Below are positions 1-7,949 of a DNA stretch of 32,524 bases, in pieces (position 1 is the first letter of the stretch; each line of letters starts with the position of its first letter). The notes under the pieces are model-generated. The model ran no database searches and had not been told where the DNA came from. It worked only from the letters and a program-made list of their open reading frames with translations. The DNA comes from Dictyobacter arantiisoli (GTDB lineage Bacteria > Chloroflexota > Ktedonobacteria > Ktedonobacterales > Ktedonobacteraceae). Made by a program: the position numbers and the translations under genes. The stretch covers positions 1 to 32,524 of the forward strand of contig NZ_BIXY01000087.1 in assembly GCF_008326305.1 (NCBI RefSeq), given 5' to 3'.

Positions 1-65
1 ACGCCAGCTCAGGTCTATCGGCAACGTTAATCAACGTTACGTAACGTAAAACACTCGTTCTCGTA

Positions 66-890
66 TTGCTGAGTTTTGTCTTATTTGAACCCGTTTTTTG
101 TCTTGACAAACGGTACCACCATAATCTTATACTGTTATGTGTAAATCATCATACGTTAATTGATAAGCAACCTGATTTTTATACAGTGCAAACTTTACAG
201 CAGATGAAAAGTGAACACAAAAAGTGGGTAGAGAAAAATCTTAGTCAGAACGATTTAAAAAAGCAAATTGAAGACGAGCGATATGCAGAGATTATAGACT
301 ATTGGTTTGCTAAAGCAAAGATTGATGATTGGCTCTTATGGACTATTAATGTTTTATATCATGGTGATATTACAATAAGCGGCAACAGCTATTATAGGCT
401 CATGGAATTAAGGAATTGGTTAAGTTCAAGAATATGGTCCAGGTTATATCCCGAATTGGATGCTTCCTTTGAGAATTTTGGTAACGTGCTCCGTGATTTC
501 CTGTCTCTCTTCCAAAGATATTCCACATGTGAAAGCGATGGCGATCAAGTGCGTTATGAGATGGTAAGATTTTACCGTAATGCAATAGGAAACCCTGACC
601 AATATCAGAAATCACTTTCTGAATATAACTTATACAAAACTTTACTCGTTGATTTGATTTTTGAACTCACGCGAGCGATAAATTACATACTTGAGAAGTT
701 TCGTCAGCATATTGATCCTTTATATAGATTAGATGAAGGATTAGTATTAGTTGGAGATGACCCCTTTGAGGCCCCTTATGCGGCAGAGTATAAAGATAAC
801 GAGCGAAAATTATATCCGTACCCAGGCATTCAACAATTCCAGTATGATAGAAAAACTAGGGATATCCATTGTGTTGTGCCTGCAGGATAA
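66..890 (+). pseudogene. HNH-type nuclease-like protein, N-terminally truncated
   Basis: The first 50 residues read HHNLILLCVNHHTLID followed by LQQMKSEHKKWVEKNL. This is the second half of an HNH domain: the NLI-x-LC, NHH and MK-x-EH-x-x-W pattern. The upstream half, with the first zinc/His motif, is absent. The frame opens only after a stop at 42-44, the only start available is TTG at 66, and I could not find the missing half in the other two frames. The remaining ~220 residues, rich in aromatic and charged residues, match no family I recognise and could be an effector or sensor domain. In the family this HNH type cuts nucleic acid and is often found in defence or mobile islands. Here it is probably inactive. 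It lies next to a tRNA fragment and a broken integrase, which fits a degraded island. Confidence 0.55.
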
Positions 891-1232
891 CTGCTCGACA
901 AACGACAATGAGAGCAATTTTTTATAGCCCCCAATTTCAGCCTTTTCGGTCTGCTCAACGCATCCATAGCGGCTACTGTAGAGAACTTTTCTTGATCCTT
1001 TAAAACGCCAACTATAGTTGTAGGGCTTGCAAAGCCTACAATTCCCAATATATACGTGTAAAAATATATTACTGTCTGAGAATTAGAACCGATGGTGGAA
1101 TAACACAAGATCGAGCCGCTTCCGGAGTAGATCCAGGTTTAAAAGAGAGAGAAATAAAAAACCAGGAAAATCTAAGTTGTTGCTATATACCAATAGGTGT
1201 GGATTGGCTTCTAGAGCCGATTTAGTACCTAA
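891..1232. other. Intergenic stretch without a recognisable gene
   Basis: This stretch lies between the HNH remnant and the tRNA fragment. Open frames on both strands give low-complexity or unconserved peptides. The one ending LGGLEPPTHGLGN on the minus strand is just the antisense of the tRNA T-arm. I see no clear promoter, terminator or RNA. Confidence 0.5.
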
Positions 1233-1279
1233 TTGGTTTCCTAAACCGTGCGTCGGCGGTTCGAGTCCGCCCAGTCCCA
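1233..1279 (+). tRNA. 3' fragment of tRNA-Arg(CCU), likely an attachment-site remnant
   Basis: The stretch reads as the 3' part of a tRNA. The anticodon loop TTCCTAA at 1238-1244 has anticodon CCT at 1240-1242. A five-base variable loop follows, then the T-arm GGCGG-TTCGAGT-CCGCC (1255-1271), a 3' acceptor strand CAGTCCC (1272-1278) and discriminator A1279. The anticodon stem is already imperfect on its 5' side (27/43 mismatch, 28/42 G-T). No D-arm and no matching GGGACTG acceptor strand is found upstream. CCA is not encoded. It is therefore not a functional tRNA. Such 3' tRNA pieces are the usual duplicated att core left by tRNA-integrating elements, and the integrase remnant lies 100 bp away. 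Confidence 0.75.
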
Positions 1280-1286
1280 TCTTGTC

Positions 1287-1318
1287 AACCCGCTGCTCAG
1301 GCGGGTTTCTTTGTTTCT
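1287..1318 (+). terminator. Rho-independent terminator after the tRNA fragment
   Basis: A perfect 7-bp stem AACCCGC / GCGGGTT (1287-1293 with 1301-1307) encloses the loop TGCTCAG and is followed by a T-rich run (TTTCTTTGTTT). It sits 8 nt after the tRNA 3' end, so it was probably carried along with the tRNA 3' segment as part of the duplicated att sequence. Confidence 0.75.
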
Positions 1319-1376
1319 TCGCACTGATTATGCGTGTAATTGTTTCACTTTGACAGCAGTAGTGACAGCAACGTGC

Positions 1377-1901
1377 TTAGACAGTCCTGGACAGCAGTGT
1401 ATCGAGACGACCCATGGCCTCCTCTTGCATCGATGGCAGCACATGAGAATACGTATCGAGCGTGACGCTGATCTGGCTGTGTCCTAGCAATTCTTGCACC
1501 ACTTTGGCGTGTACTCCCAGTATCAGTAATAAACTGGCCGCACTATGCCGTAAATCGTGGAAGCGAATGATCGGAAGTTCTGCCCTGACCAGGATTGGTC
1601 GAAATGATCGGCGAACCATATTGCTCACCTCAATTGGACCTCCATTCGCATTGCAAAAGACCCATCCCTGTTCTTGCCATGCCTGCCCTGTGGCTAATCT
1701 TGCTTCCCCTGGACGTATCCGATGCTGCTTTAAGGCCTCAATTGCCAGCCTGGTCAGATGAATACGACGGCGGCTTTTTGTCGTTTTGGGTTTGGAAACA
1801 GTGAATCCTTTCCCAATCAGATGGGTAATTGTTCGCTTCACCTGGAGGATATCTATGGCCATGTCAATGTCATCCCACTTGAGGCCGAGTGACTCGCCTT
1901 G
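1377..1901 (-). pseudogene. Tyrosine recombinase/phage-type integrase, C-terminal fragment
   Basis: The conserved C-terminal half of the catalytic domain is present: a basic beta-hairpin with the active Lys (SKPKTTKSRRRIHLT), box II HDLRHSAASLLLILG with the H-x-x-R pair, LLGHSQ, and the nucleophile Tyr in TLDTYSHV. Homology stops abruptly at QGESLGLKWDDID. The catalytic Arg of box I, normally just before Q/R-GE in GLRxGE, is replaced by unrelated sequence. The frame runs on to 2018 only as non-homologous residues that overlap the kinase remnant on the other strand. The N-terminal arm-binding and core-binding domains are missing, so this is an inactive relic. Its 3' end points at the tRNA-Arg fragment, the normal layout for an element integrated at a tRNA gene. 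Confidence 0.85.
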
Positions 1902-2694
1902 GGAAAGCAGACCATCCGACAGATCCTGAGCGCCATGCTCTTGATTGTACTTCTTTACCTTCTCTATGCCGTCTATGCTTATTTTTCTTTGTGGAAAATG
2001 AATCGTACTGCGGCGCAATCTTTCTCTCTTTTTGAGCTACTACCCATGCTTGTCCTGGTAGGGTGTATTTATGGGGGTTGGTTGTTTTGTGCCAGTTGGA
2101 TAGTGCATCTCTTTCACTATTGGCATCGACGCAAGCGGCAATCATTGGCCTGGAAGATCGTGTACGCGCACATTCTGGTCATCACGTTTTTACTCTCTCT
2201 TGGTATCATATTCATTGAAGTCTGGGGGTCCTGACGCAGTCGGGGTGGGGCTTCATAAATATCATTTCCACCCTTTTCTTGATGGGTGGATTGACGATGG
2301 GGTTTCTGTTACTCTTCGTGCCTCTGCTGGCCTTTTTTTCGCAAATCGTGACACGCCAGACGGTCAAACAACTCGCTGATCTGGTGGTTGCCACCCAGAT
2401 TTGAGTAGCGGGAAGTATAGCGTGCTCATTCCCGTGGTAGGAGAAGATGAAGTCGCGCAACTGCAAGCGAATTTTAATAAGATGGCTGATGAGCTGGAAC
2501 AAAAGATCCAGGATCTCCATCAAGAACGTGATCACGTCGCCACGTTACTCAAAGAGCGACGAGAACTCTTCGCCAACGTCTCCCATGAGTTGGGGACACC
2601 TATTGCGACCTTACGAGGATACCTCGAAAGTAATTTGAAACAGGAGCAAGAGATTACGCCTCCTTGTGTGAGCTGCGGTACTGACCGAGTGTGA
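1899..2694 (+). pseudogene. Sensor histidine kinase remnant (TM-TM-HAMP-HisKA), frameshifted and truncated
   Basis: Three overlapping frames together give one kinase. At 1899-2234 there are two or three membrane helices. From about 2218 to 2403, one frame over, lie another helix (LLLFVPLLAFF) and the start of a HAMP linker (RQTVKQLADLVVATQI). From 2401, in the third frame, the rest of the HAMP and the H-box FANVSHELGTPIATLRGY follow. Two frameshifts are thus needed, near 2218-2234 and near 2400. The ATP-binding half is gone: the sequence loses similarity soon after the H-box and runs into the 3' end of the alcohol dehydrogenase gene on the other strand. The 5' edge abuts the integrase break at about 1900. 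No response regulator lies beside it. Confidence 0.75.
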
Positions 2695-2718
2695 TCTTTG
2701 TACATTCATCTACAAAGA
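2695..2718 (-). terminator. Stem-loop just past the alcohol dehydrogenase gene
   Basis: An 8-bp perfect stem TCTTTGTA / TACAAAGA encloses an 8-nt loop, 10 nt downstream of the minus-strand stop. No clear U-run follows on the minus strand, so terminator function is only a guess from position. Confidence 0.3.
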
Positions 2719-2728
2719 GGATATGCAG

Positions 2729-3778
2729 TTAAAAGACAATCAGCACCTTCAGGACGCCATCGAGTTTTTTGTCTGCTACCTCGAATGCTCGTTCCATTTC
2801 ATCAAATGAGAAGGTATGTGTCGTCATATGTGTTGGATCAACGCGCTTCATTTCCAGGATGCGCAGGAGCCGTTCTAGCCTCAAGCGGCCACCAGGGCAT
2901 AGGCTCGTCGTGATCGTTTTGTCTGCCATGCCAACGCCCCACGCGATCCGTGGAATGCGCACAAATTCACCGTGACCGTGGTAACCTATATTGGAAACGG
3001 TACCCCCTGCTTTAGTAACGCTGATCGCGTTTTGAAACGTTTCATCGGCTCCAAAGGCTTCAATTGCGGTATCCACCCCCTGTCCATGTGTCAGGTCAAG
3101 AATGCGTTGAATAACATTTTCCTTAGCAAAATCAGCAATCTCGTCTGCACCATAGGTGCGTGCAAGTTCTTGCCTGCGCGGGACCGCCTCAATTCCGATA
3201 ATTAGCCCGGCTCCGCGTAATCGTGCTCCTGCCGTTGCCATGAGTCCTACCGGTCCCTGCGCGAAGACCGCAACGGCCCCTCCAATAGGAATATGACCAT
3301 TCTCCGCGCCCGCAAACCCCGTCGAGAGCATATCTGCACAGTACACAGCCATTTCATCAGAGACGCCGTCGGGAATATGGGCCATATTTGCATCAGCCTC
3401 GTTCACATGAAAATACTCTGCAAAGACGCCATCTTTGGTATTGGAGAATTTCCAGCCGCCCAAAGGGGCCCCTGATTGGGAGGCATGACCAGCTTGAGAA
3501 GCAGGATCTCCCCAATCAGGGGTGATCGCGCCAACGAGCACCCGATCTCCTGGTTGAAAGACGGTGATGTTGCTGCCCACATTATGGACGATGCCGACAG
3601 CCTCGTGTCCGAGCGTCAAATTCTCTCGTGGTCCAATACCTCCGTTGACGGTATGAGAATCTGAGGTGCAAATGAGCGCCCTGGTCGTTTTGACAATGGC
3701 ATCGTTTGGTCCTGGCTGGGGAATGGGTTTTTCCATAAAACCAACCTGACCGATTGTTTTCATGACAAACGCTTTCAT
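2729..3778 (-). CDS. Zinc-dependent secondary alcohol dehydrogenase (Thermoanaerobacter ADH-like)
   Basis: This 349-aa medium-chain dehydrogenase closely follows the tetrameric secondary-alcohol/isopropanol dehydrogenase family. Examples are GHEAVG, ITPDWGDP, GWKFSNTKDGVFAEYFHVN and LCPGGRLRLERLL. The catalytic zinc ligands are seen as Cys37, His58 (with Glu59) and Asp149. The Rossmann glycines lie at AQGPVG. At the end of beta-2, NADP-specific relatives have Gly-Ser-Arg; here it reads Glu197-Ala-Val, an acidic residue that usually means NAD(H) rather than NADP(H). The structural-zinc lobe is absent, as is normal for this subfamily. The start was set at the ATG preceded by AAAGGAG; an in-frame ATG 15 nt upstream lacks a ribosome site. 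It is the last gene of the minus-strand run and follows the hydroxyacid dehydrogenase closely. It would interconvert a secondary alcohol and a ketone or aldehyde; the true substrate is unknown. Confidence 0.9.
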   Translation of the reverse strand: MKAFVMKTIGQVGFMEKPIPQPGPNDAIVKTTRALICTSDSHTVNGGIGPRENLTLGHEAVGIVHNVGSNITVFQPGDRVLVGAITPDWGDPASQAGHASQSGAPLGGWKFSNTKDGVFAEYFHVNEADANMAHIPDGVSDEMAVYCADMLSTGFAGAENGHIPIGGAVAVFAQGPVGLMATAGARLRGAGLIIGIEAVPRRQELARTYGADEIADFAKENVIQRILDLTHGQGVDTAIEAFGADETFQNAISVTKAGGTVSNIGYHGHGEFVRIPRIAWGVGMADKTITTSLCPGGRLRLERLLRILEMKRVDPTHMTTHTFSFDEMERAFEVADKKLDGVLKVLIVF

Positions 3779-3809
3779 GCTTGCTCCTTTCATTGTGCAG
3801 TCTTAGCTC

Positions 3810-4853
3810 TCATTGCTCTTCTGATGAAAATGTTTTTCCATGGGTACTGGCGGGTGAAACCGCATTCACTGGTGAGAGTGGAGGCTTACCCGTCAATACG
3901 CGCACGACTTCCTGAGCCGCAAAGTCACGCACGAAATGGATAGCTTCTTCGGAATAGTAGGCGGCGTGTGGTGTGATGATGACATTGTCCAGGCCGAAAA
4001 GTGGATTCGTCGGTGTCCAGTTGCGCAGCTTTGCTGGTTCCTCTTCGATATCATCCAGACCCGCTGCGGCAATCCACCCTTCTTTCAAGGCCCGATAGAG
4101 CGCTTGATCATTGACAATCGGACCGCGGGCAGTATTGATGAGGATGGCTTCTGGCTTCATACGGCGGAGTTGCGTTTCATCTATGAGATTGCGTGTCTGT
4201 GCGGTCAATGGTGCTTGAATCATCAGGTAGTCTGCCTGTTCGATCAGCGCATCAAACGAGACTGGTGTTGCACCATGTGCTGTGATATCTTCAGGGGGCC
4301 TGTAAGGGTCGTGTGTGATGATGCGCATGCCAAACCCGGTAGCCCGGGTGGCGATCGCTTGCGCGATCGCTCCAAATGACAGTAATCCCAGGATGCGGCC
4401 GTGCAAACGATGGATCGGCTGACCGGATTGCCAGTGCCAGACCCCTGCGCGCGTTGCGTGATCATAGTTCCGAATCTTGCGCGCCACGGTGAGCAGTAAG
4501 GTCATGGCATGATCTGCGACCTCGTTCTCACACCAGTTATTGGGAACGTTGGTGACCAGAATGTTGTGCTGTGTAGCTGCGTCAACATCGACGATGTCTA
4601 CGCCGGTCCCATAGCGTGCAATGACCCGACACCTGGTCAGGGCAGTGATGGCTCTCGCTCCAATTGTTGCATATTGTGCAATGATGGCATTTGCATCTCG
4701 GGCGGTCTCGATGACATCATCCTCACTCTTGCATTGAGCCGCAACCAGTTCTATTCCTGCACCTTCTATAATCGCTCGTTCAATATCGACGTTGCTATAG
4801 TCATAGTCTGCGATCACGACGGTCTGTTTCTTCTTCTGCATGGCATATCTCAT
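3810..4853 (-). CDS. D-isomer-specific 2-hydroxyacid dehydrogenase
   Basis: This 347-aa NAD-dependent dehydrogenase of the PGDH/CtBP-like family would reduce a 2-keto acid or oxidise a D-2-hydroxy acid. The substrate loop VIARYGTGVDIVD lies at ~77-90. The nucleotide-binding domain at ~100-295 has LGLLSFGAIAQ, and Asp182 in THDPY marks NAD use. The catalytic triad is Arg243 (NTARGP), a Glu of the DIEEEP run (~270-272) and His296 (TPHAAY). The fingerprint G-x-G-x-x-G is degraded to S-F-G-A-I-A. The last Ala is fairly common in relatives, but the Ser is unusual. The first of two close ATGs is annotated; the second (Met5) is equally possible and neither has a strong ribosome site. In this operon it could act on a 2-keto-3-deoxy acid or a glyoxylate-type product of sugar-acid breakdown. 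That assignment is inferred from context only. Confidence 0.88.
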   Translation of the reverse strand: MRYAMQKKKQTVVIADYDYSNVDIERAIIEGAGIELVAAQCKSEDDVIETARDANAIIAQYATIGARAITALTRCRVIARYGTGVDIVDVDAATQHNILVTNVPNNWCENEVADHAMTLLLTVARKIRNYDHATRAGVWHWQSGQPIHRLHGRILGLLSFGAIAQAIATRATGFGMRIITHDPYRPPEDITAHGATPVSFDALIEQADYLMIQAPLTAQTRNLIDETQLRRMKPEAILINTARGPIVNDQALYRALKEGWIAAAGLDDIEEEPAKLRNWTPTNPLFGLDNVIITPHAAYYSEEAIHFVRDFAAQEVVRVLTGKPPLSPVNAVSPASTHGKTFSSEEQ

Positions 4854-4889
4854 TTCTTGTTGTCAGATATATGCGTTTTGGCATCCTTC

Positions 4890-6629
4890 TTATGTGATGG
4901 ATGCTCCATCGGATGCTCCGCGAGCAACACGAGCATATAATGATAAGATGCCGTGGCTGTGGCGTGGCTCTGGTGGGGTCCAGTGGCGGCGCCGTTCTGC
5001 AAAAATGCTTTGTATGTGATCTTCGGGAAGGCGCTGACCTTTCACGCCCACAATTGCGAGCCGCCGTTCGGGAACGTTGATTTCAATCAAGTCGTTCTCT
5101 TCGACCAGAGCGATCGGACCACCATCCAGCGCTTCTGGGGTAACATGTCCGATACATGGCCCTCTCATAGCGCCGGAATAACGGCCATCCGTGATCAGGG
5201 CTGTTGTGGTATTGAGGGTGTGGTCAGAGGAGAGAATCGTTGAGGCGAAATACATCTCCGGCATCCCATTTGCCCGCGGTCCCTCATAGCGAATGACCAC
5301 CATATCGCCTGCCACAACCTGACGTTTCACCAGCGCCTGGATGGCCTCCTCCTCATGATCAAAAATGCGGGCCGGTCCAACATGGATATGCATCTCTTTG
5401 GGCACAGAGAAAGTCTTGATCATGGCTCCCTCGGGAGCGAGATTGCCCCGGAGTATCGCTACTCCCCCATCAGTCCCGAATGGATCAGTGCGTGGTCGAA
5501 TGATCTCGTCCCTGGCGACTTTGACATTATTGAGATAACCGCGCCTTTCGGCGAAGAAGAAGTGGTTGTGCTCAATCTCCTCCAGGTTCTCTCCCAGTGT
5601 CTTGCCGGTCACGGTCAGACAATCCAGGTGTAGCATATCGCGTAGCTCTAACATGACCGCGGGAACACCACCAGCATACCAAAAGTACTCGACAGGATAG
5701 CGACCGGTGGTCTTCACATTGGCCAGGACCGGGACATGCCGATGGATGCGGTCGAAGTCATCAATCGTGATCTCAACGCCCGCCTCGCGAGCAATAACTG
5801 GTATATGGAGTAGGGCATTTGTTGAGCCGCCAATGGCTGCATGGATGATAATGGCGTTTTCAAAGGCATCATGGGTTAAGATGCGTTGAGGGGTAATATC
5901 GTCTTCGATCAGTTTCAGGATCTGCTTCCCTGTTGCTCGTGCATACCGTAAGAGTTTTGTCAGTGGTGCTGGGACCAGTGCTGAGCCCGGTAGTGCCAGG
6001 CCAAGGGCTTCTGCTAATACCTGACCTGTGCTGGCGCTGCCCATAAATTGGCAGGCGCCGCAGGTTGGGCAGGCGCCACGTTGTGCCAGATCAAGATCCT
6101 CTGGTGCCAGTTCCCCGCGTTCAACGGCGGCTCCCATGGACCACATTTTATTAGATGTCACATAATTAGGCGCGTTCAATTGAGTCCCACCAGGCAAATG
6201 AATGGCGGGAAGATTACAACGAGCAATCGCCAGGAGGTGCGCTGGAACGGACTTGTCATTACCGGAGATGAGCACCATCCCATCATGGGGATGTCCCAGG
6301 GCATGGATCTCAACCATTGCTGCCATAATGTCTCGTGAAATGAGTGAATAGCTCATGCCGTTAGTCGCCTGAACAACGCCATCGCAAATGTCGCTGACGG
6401 CGAAAACTCCCGGCTTTCCGCCTGCCTCATAGACACCGTTACTGACCTCTTCAATCAGTTCTCGGAAGTGGAACGTGCCTGGATGCCCCATGCCATAGGC
6501 GCTATCAACCAGCACCTGCGGCTTGGCAAGATCTTCTTCCGTCCAATTCATCCCCATACGAAGTGCGTCGCCCTGATAGTTGACGGCACGCAGGCGCTGA
6601 CTTCGCAGGTGTTCAGGATCTTTTGGCAT
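4890..6629 (-). CDS. IlvD/EDD-family dehydratase, probably a sugar-acid (gluconate-type) dehydratase
   Basis: This 579-aa member of the IlvD/EDD Fe-S dehydratase family removes water from a 2,3-dihydroxy acid to give a 2-keto-3-deoxy acid. Recognisable blocks are GVYEAGGKPGVFAVSDICDG (64-84), NGMSYSLISRD, the GNDKSVPAH block (123-131), ACPTCGACQFMGSAST (186-201), IHAAIGGSTNALLHIP, FGTDGGVAILRGNLAPEGA, and a C-terminal swivelling domain with RYEGPRANGMPEM and TDGRYSG. The Cys of the usual CDK motif is Asn124 here. The usual PCN Cys of biosynthetic enzymes is Gly51 (HPG). Cys82, 187, 190 and 193 remain as possible cluster ligands. The start is the ATG after GGAGGAG with 5-nt spacing; a TTG lies just before it. 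The sugar-dehydrogenase neighbour argues for gluconate-like substrates rather than branched-chain amino acid synthesis. Confidence 0.85.
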   Translation of the reverse strand: MPKDPEHLRSQRLRAVNYQGDALRMGMNWTEEDLAKPQVLVDSAYGMGHPGTFHFRELIEEVSNGVYEAGGKPGVFAVSDICDGVVQATNGMSYSLISRDIMAAMVEIHALGHPHDGMVLISGNDKSVPAHLLAIARCNLPAIHLPGGTQLNAPNYVTSNKMWSMGAAVERGELAPEDLDLAQRGACPTCGACQFMGSASTGQVLAEALGLALPGSALVPAPLTKLLRYARATGKQILKLIEDDITPQRILTHDAFENAIIIHAAIGGSTNALLHIPVIAREAGVEITIDDFDRIHRHVPVLANVKTTGRYPVEYFWYAGGVPAVMLELRDMLHLDCLTVTGKTLGENLEEIEHNHFFFAERRGYLNNVKVARDEIIRPRTDPFGTDGGVAILRGNLAPEGAMIKTFSVPKEMHIHVGPARIFDHEEEAIQALVKRQVVAGDMVVIRYEGPRANGMPEMYFASTILSSDHTLNTTTALITDGRYSGAMRGPCIGHVTPEALDGGPIALVEENDLIEINVPERRLAIVGVKGQRLPEDHIQSIFAERRRHWTPPEPRHSHGILSLYARVARGASDGASIT

Positions 6630-6719
6630 CAATCTCCTCCTTCTCTATGGAGAAACCATGCATGTTGTGAACCGACAGAAACCGATAGACTAAAAAACTA
6701 TGCTATTGCTCAGAGTTGA

Positions 6720-7838
6720 TCAGAGCTGGAAGGAAATGATACTTTTAATCCCTGTTGGTCGTTCAAGAACCCGCTGGGCTGCTTGCTCGATAGGAATACG
6801 GTCAGCCATCAGTGCAAGCACAGCACGAGGCCAGCATTGATGGAAGACATCGAGATCGGCGATGGCTGCCTTAAAGGCCTGTGTCCCTGCATTGACTGTT
6901 CCCAACACCACCTGGTTTTTTAAGACTATCTCGCGGAAAAGCGTCGCTGGATCAGCCTCAATCAGTGTTTGTAAGCCAGGGACACCTGTCAGGATGTAGA
7001 TGCCATTGGGCCCTAATGCTTTGAGCACTTCCAGCGCAAGTAACGAGTGTCCGACCGCCTCATATACAAGATCAATCGGGCCAATGTGCGTTTCAAGCTG
7101 ATCTGTAGGCAGTGCCTGGCTTGAAAGGTAGGTTGCACCAATCTCCTGGGTGACGGCAATTCGTGGATCGGGTTCCATCTCTCGTGAATAGACAACTGTG
7201 TCGAACCCGACGGTTCGGAGCGCCATCGCTCCTAATAACCCGACTGGACCAGCTCCCAGGACCAGTGCTTTGTGTCCCTGTCCTTGAGTGCGCTCGGAGA
7301 CAGCTGGATCGATCCAGGGAGGACGACGTTGCATAAGACCGTAGAGTTGGTGTTCCGCCTTCTCAATGATTGTCAATGGCTCAACCAGTACTGCAATCTC
7401 ACGCAGGTGGCGTGGTACGAGGTTCATATATTGAGCCTCATCTACTATGAATTCGGCCAGATAGCCATGAGCGCCCTTGATGCCCCGCTCAGTGAAATCG
7501 CCGGTTTCACAGAAGTCTTGATGACCAGCACGACAGGAACGACACCTCGCATGAGGACAAGGACGGCGTACGGTTGGTACGACCAGATCGCCGGGGGCCA
7601 GATGCGTGACGGCTGATCCTACTTCCACAACGCTTCCCAGTGCTTCGTGACCGATCACCAGGTAATCAGCATGTGCGGGAGGGGTGCCATACACAAAGGT
7701 GCAGATCTCTTTATCGGTTCCACAGATTCCAACATCGAGCATGCGCAGCTTGACTTGATCTGGTTGTGTGATGACTGGCTCTGCCTGCTCGATAAGCTTC
7801 ACTTCCCGGCTGAGGGGAAATACTGCAACTGCTTTCAT
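6720..7838 (-). CDS. Glucose 1-dehydrogenase-like zinc MDR enzyme
   Basis: This 372-aa medium-chain dehydrogenase resembles archaeal/chloroflexal glucose dehydrogenases, which oxidise beta-D-glucose to glucono-1,5-lactone with NAD(P). The catalytic zinc site is seen as Cys39 (GICGTDKE), His64-Glu65 (GHEALG) and Glu153 (LVEPLTIIEKA). The structural zinc lobe has four Cys (94, 99, 102, 110). The Rossmann fingerprint is LGAGPVG (194-200), and the beta-2 end YSRE does not clearly choose between NAD and NADP. The Glu-Pro after the zinc Glu and the long C-terminal domain fit this subfamily rather than simple alcohol dehydrogenases. The start is set at the ATG with AGGGGAG 5 nt upstream; the frame extends 28 codons further without a better site. 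It lies between the glycosidase and the dehydratase, which matches a glucose-to-gluconate step. Confidence 0.85.
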   Translation of the reverse strand: MKAVAVFPLSREVKLIEQAEPVITQPDQVKLRMLDVGICGTDKEICTFVYGTPPAHADYLVIGHEALGSVVEVGSAVTHLAPGDLVVPTVRRPCPHARCRSCRAGHQDFCETGDFTERGIKGAHGYLAEFIVDEAQYMNLVPRHLREIAVLVEPLTIIEKAEHQLYGLMQRRPPWIDPAVSERTQGQGHKALVLGAGPVGLLGAMALRTVGFDTVVYSREMEPDPRIAVTQEIGATYLSSQALPTDQLETHIGPIDLVYEAVGHSLLALEVLKALGPNGIYILTGVPGLQTLIEADPATLFREIVLKNQVVLGTVNAGTQAFKAAIADLDVFHQCWPRAVLALMADRIPIEQAAQRVLERPTGIKSIISFQL

Positions 7839-7949
7839 CTTTCTCCCCTGGTGTCTTTTCTTGGCTGGATAGTGTGCATCCAGATGAAACGTGTACGGTA
7901 TTCTCGTCGAAAGTCTGTGCATCTCAGAATCTCAGCGTCTTGGAGACGC

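Noticed and set aside
1083-1280. Open frame on the minus strand beginning MGLGGLEPPTHGLGN
   Set aside because: This peptide is the well-known antisense product of a tRNA T-arm and acceptor end; the DNA is explained by the tRNA fragment.
1-2700. Prophage
   Set aside because: Only an integrase fragment and a tRNA piece are seen; no structural, lysis or replication genes.
4890-6629. Dihydroxy-acid dehydratase of branched-chain amino acid synthesis
   Set aside because: The key Cys positions differ and the neighbours are sugar dehydrogenases and a glycosidase; no other ilv/leu gene is present.
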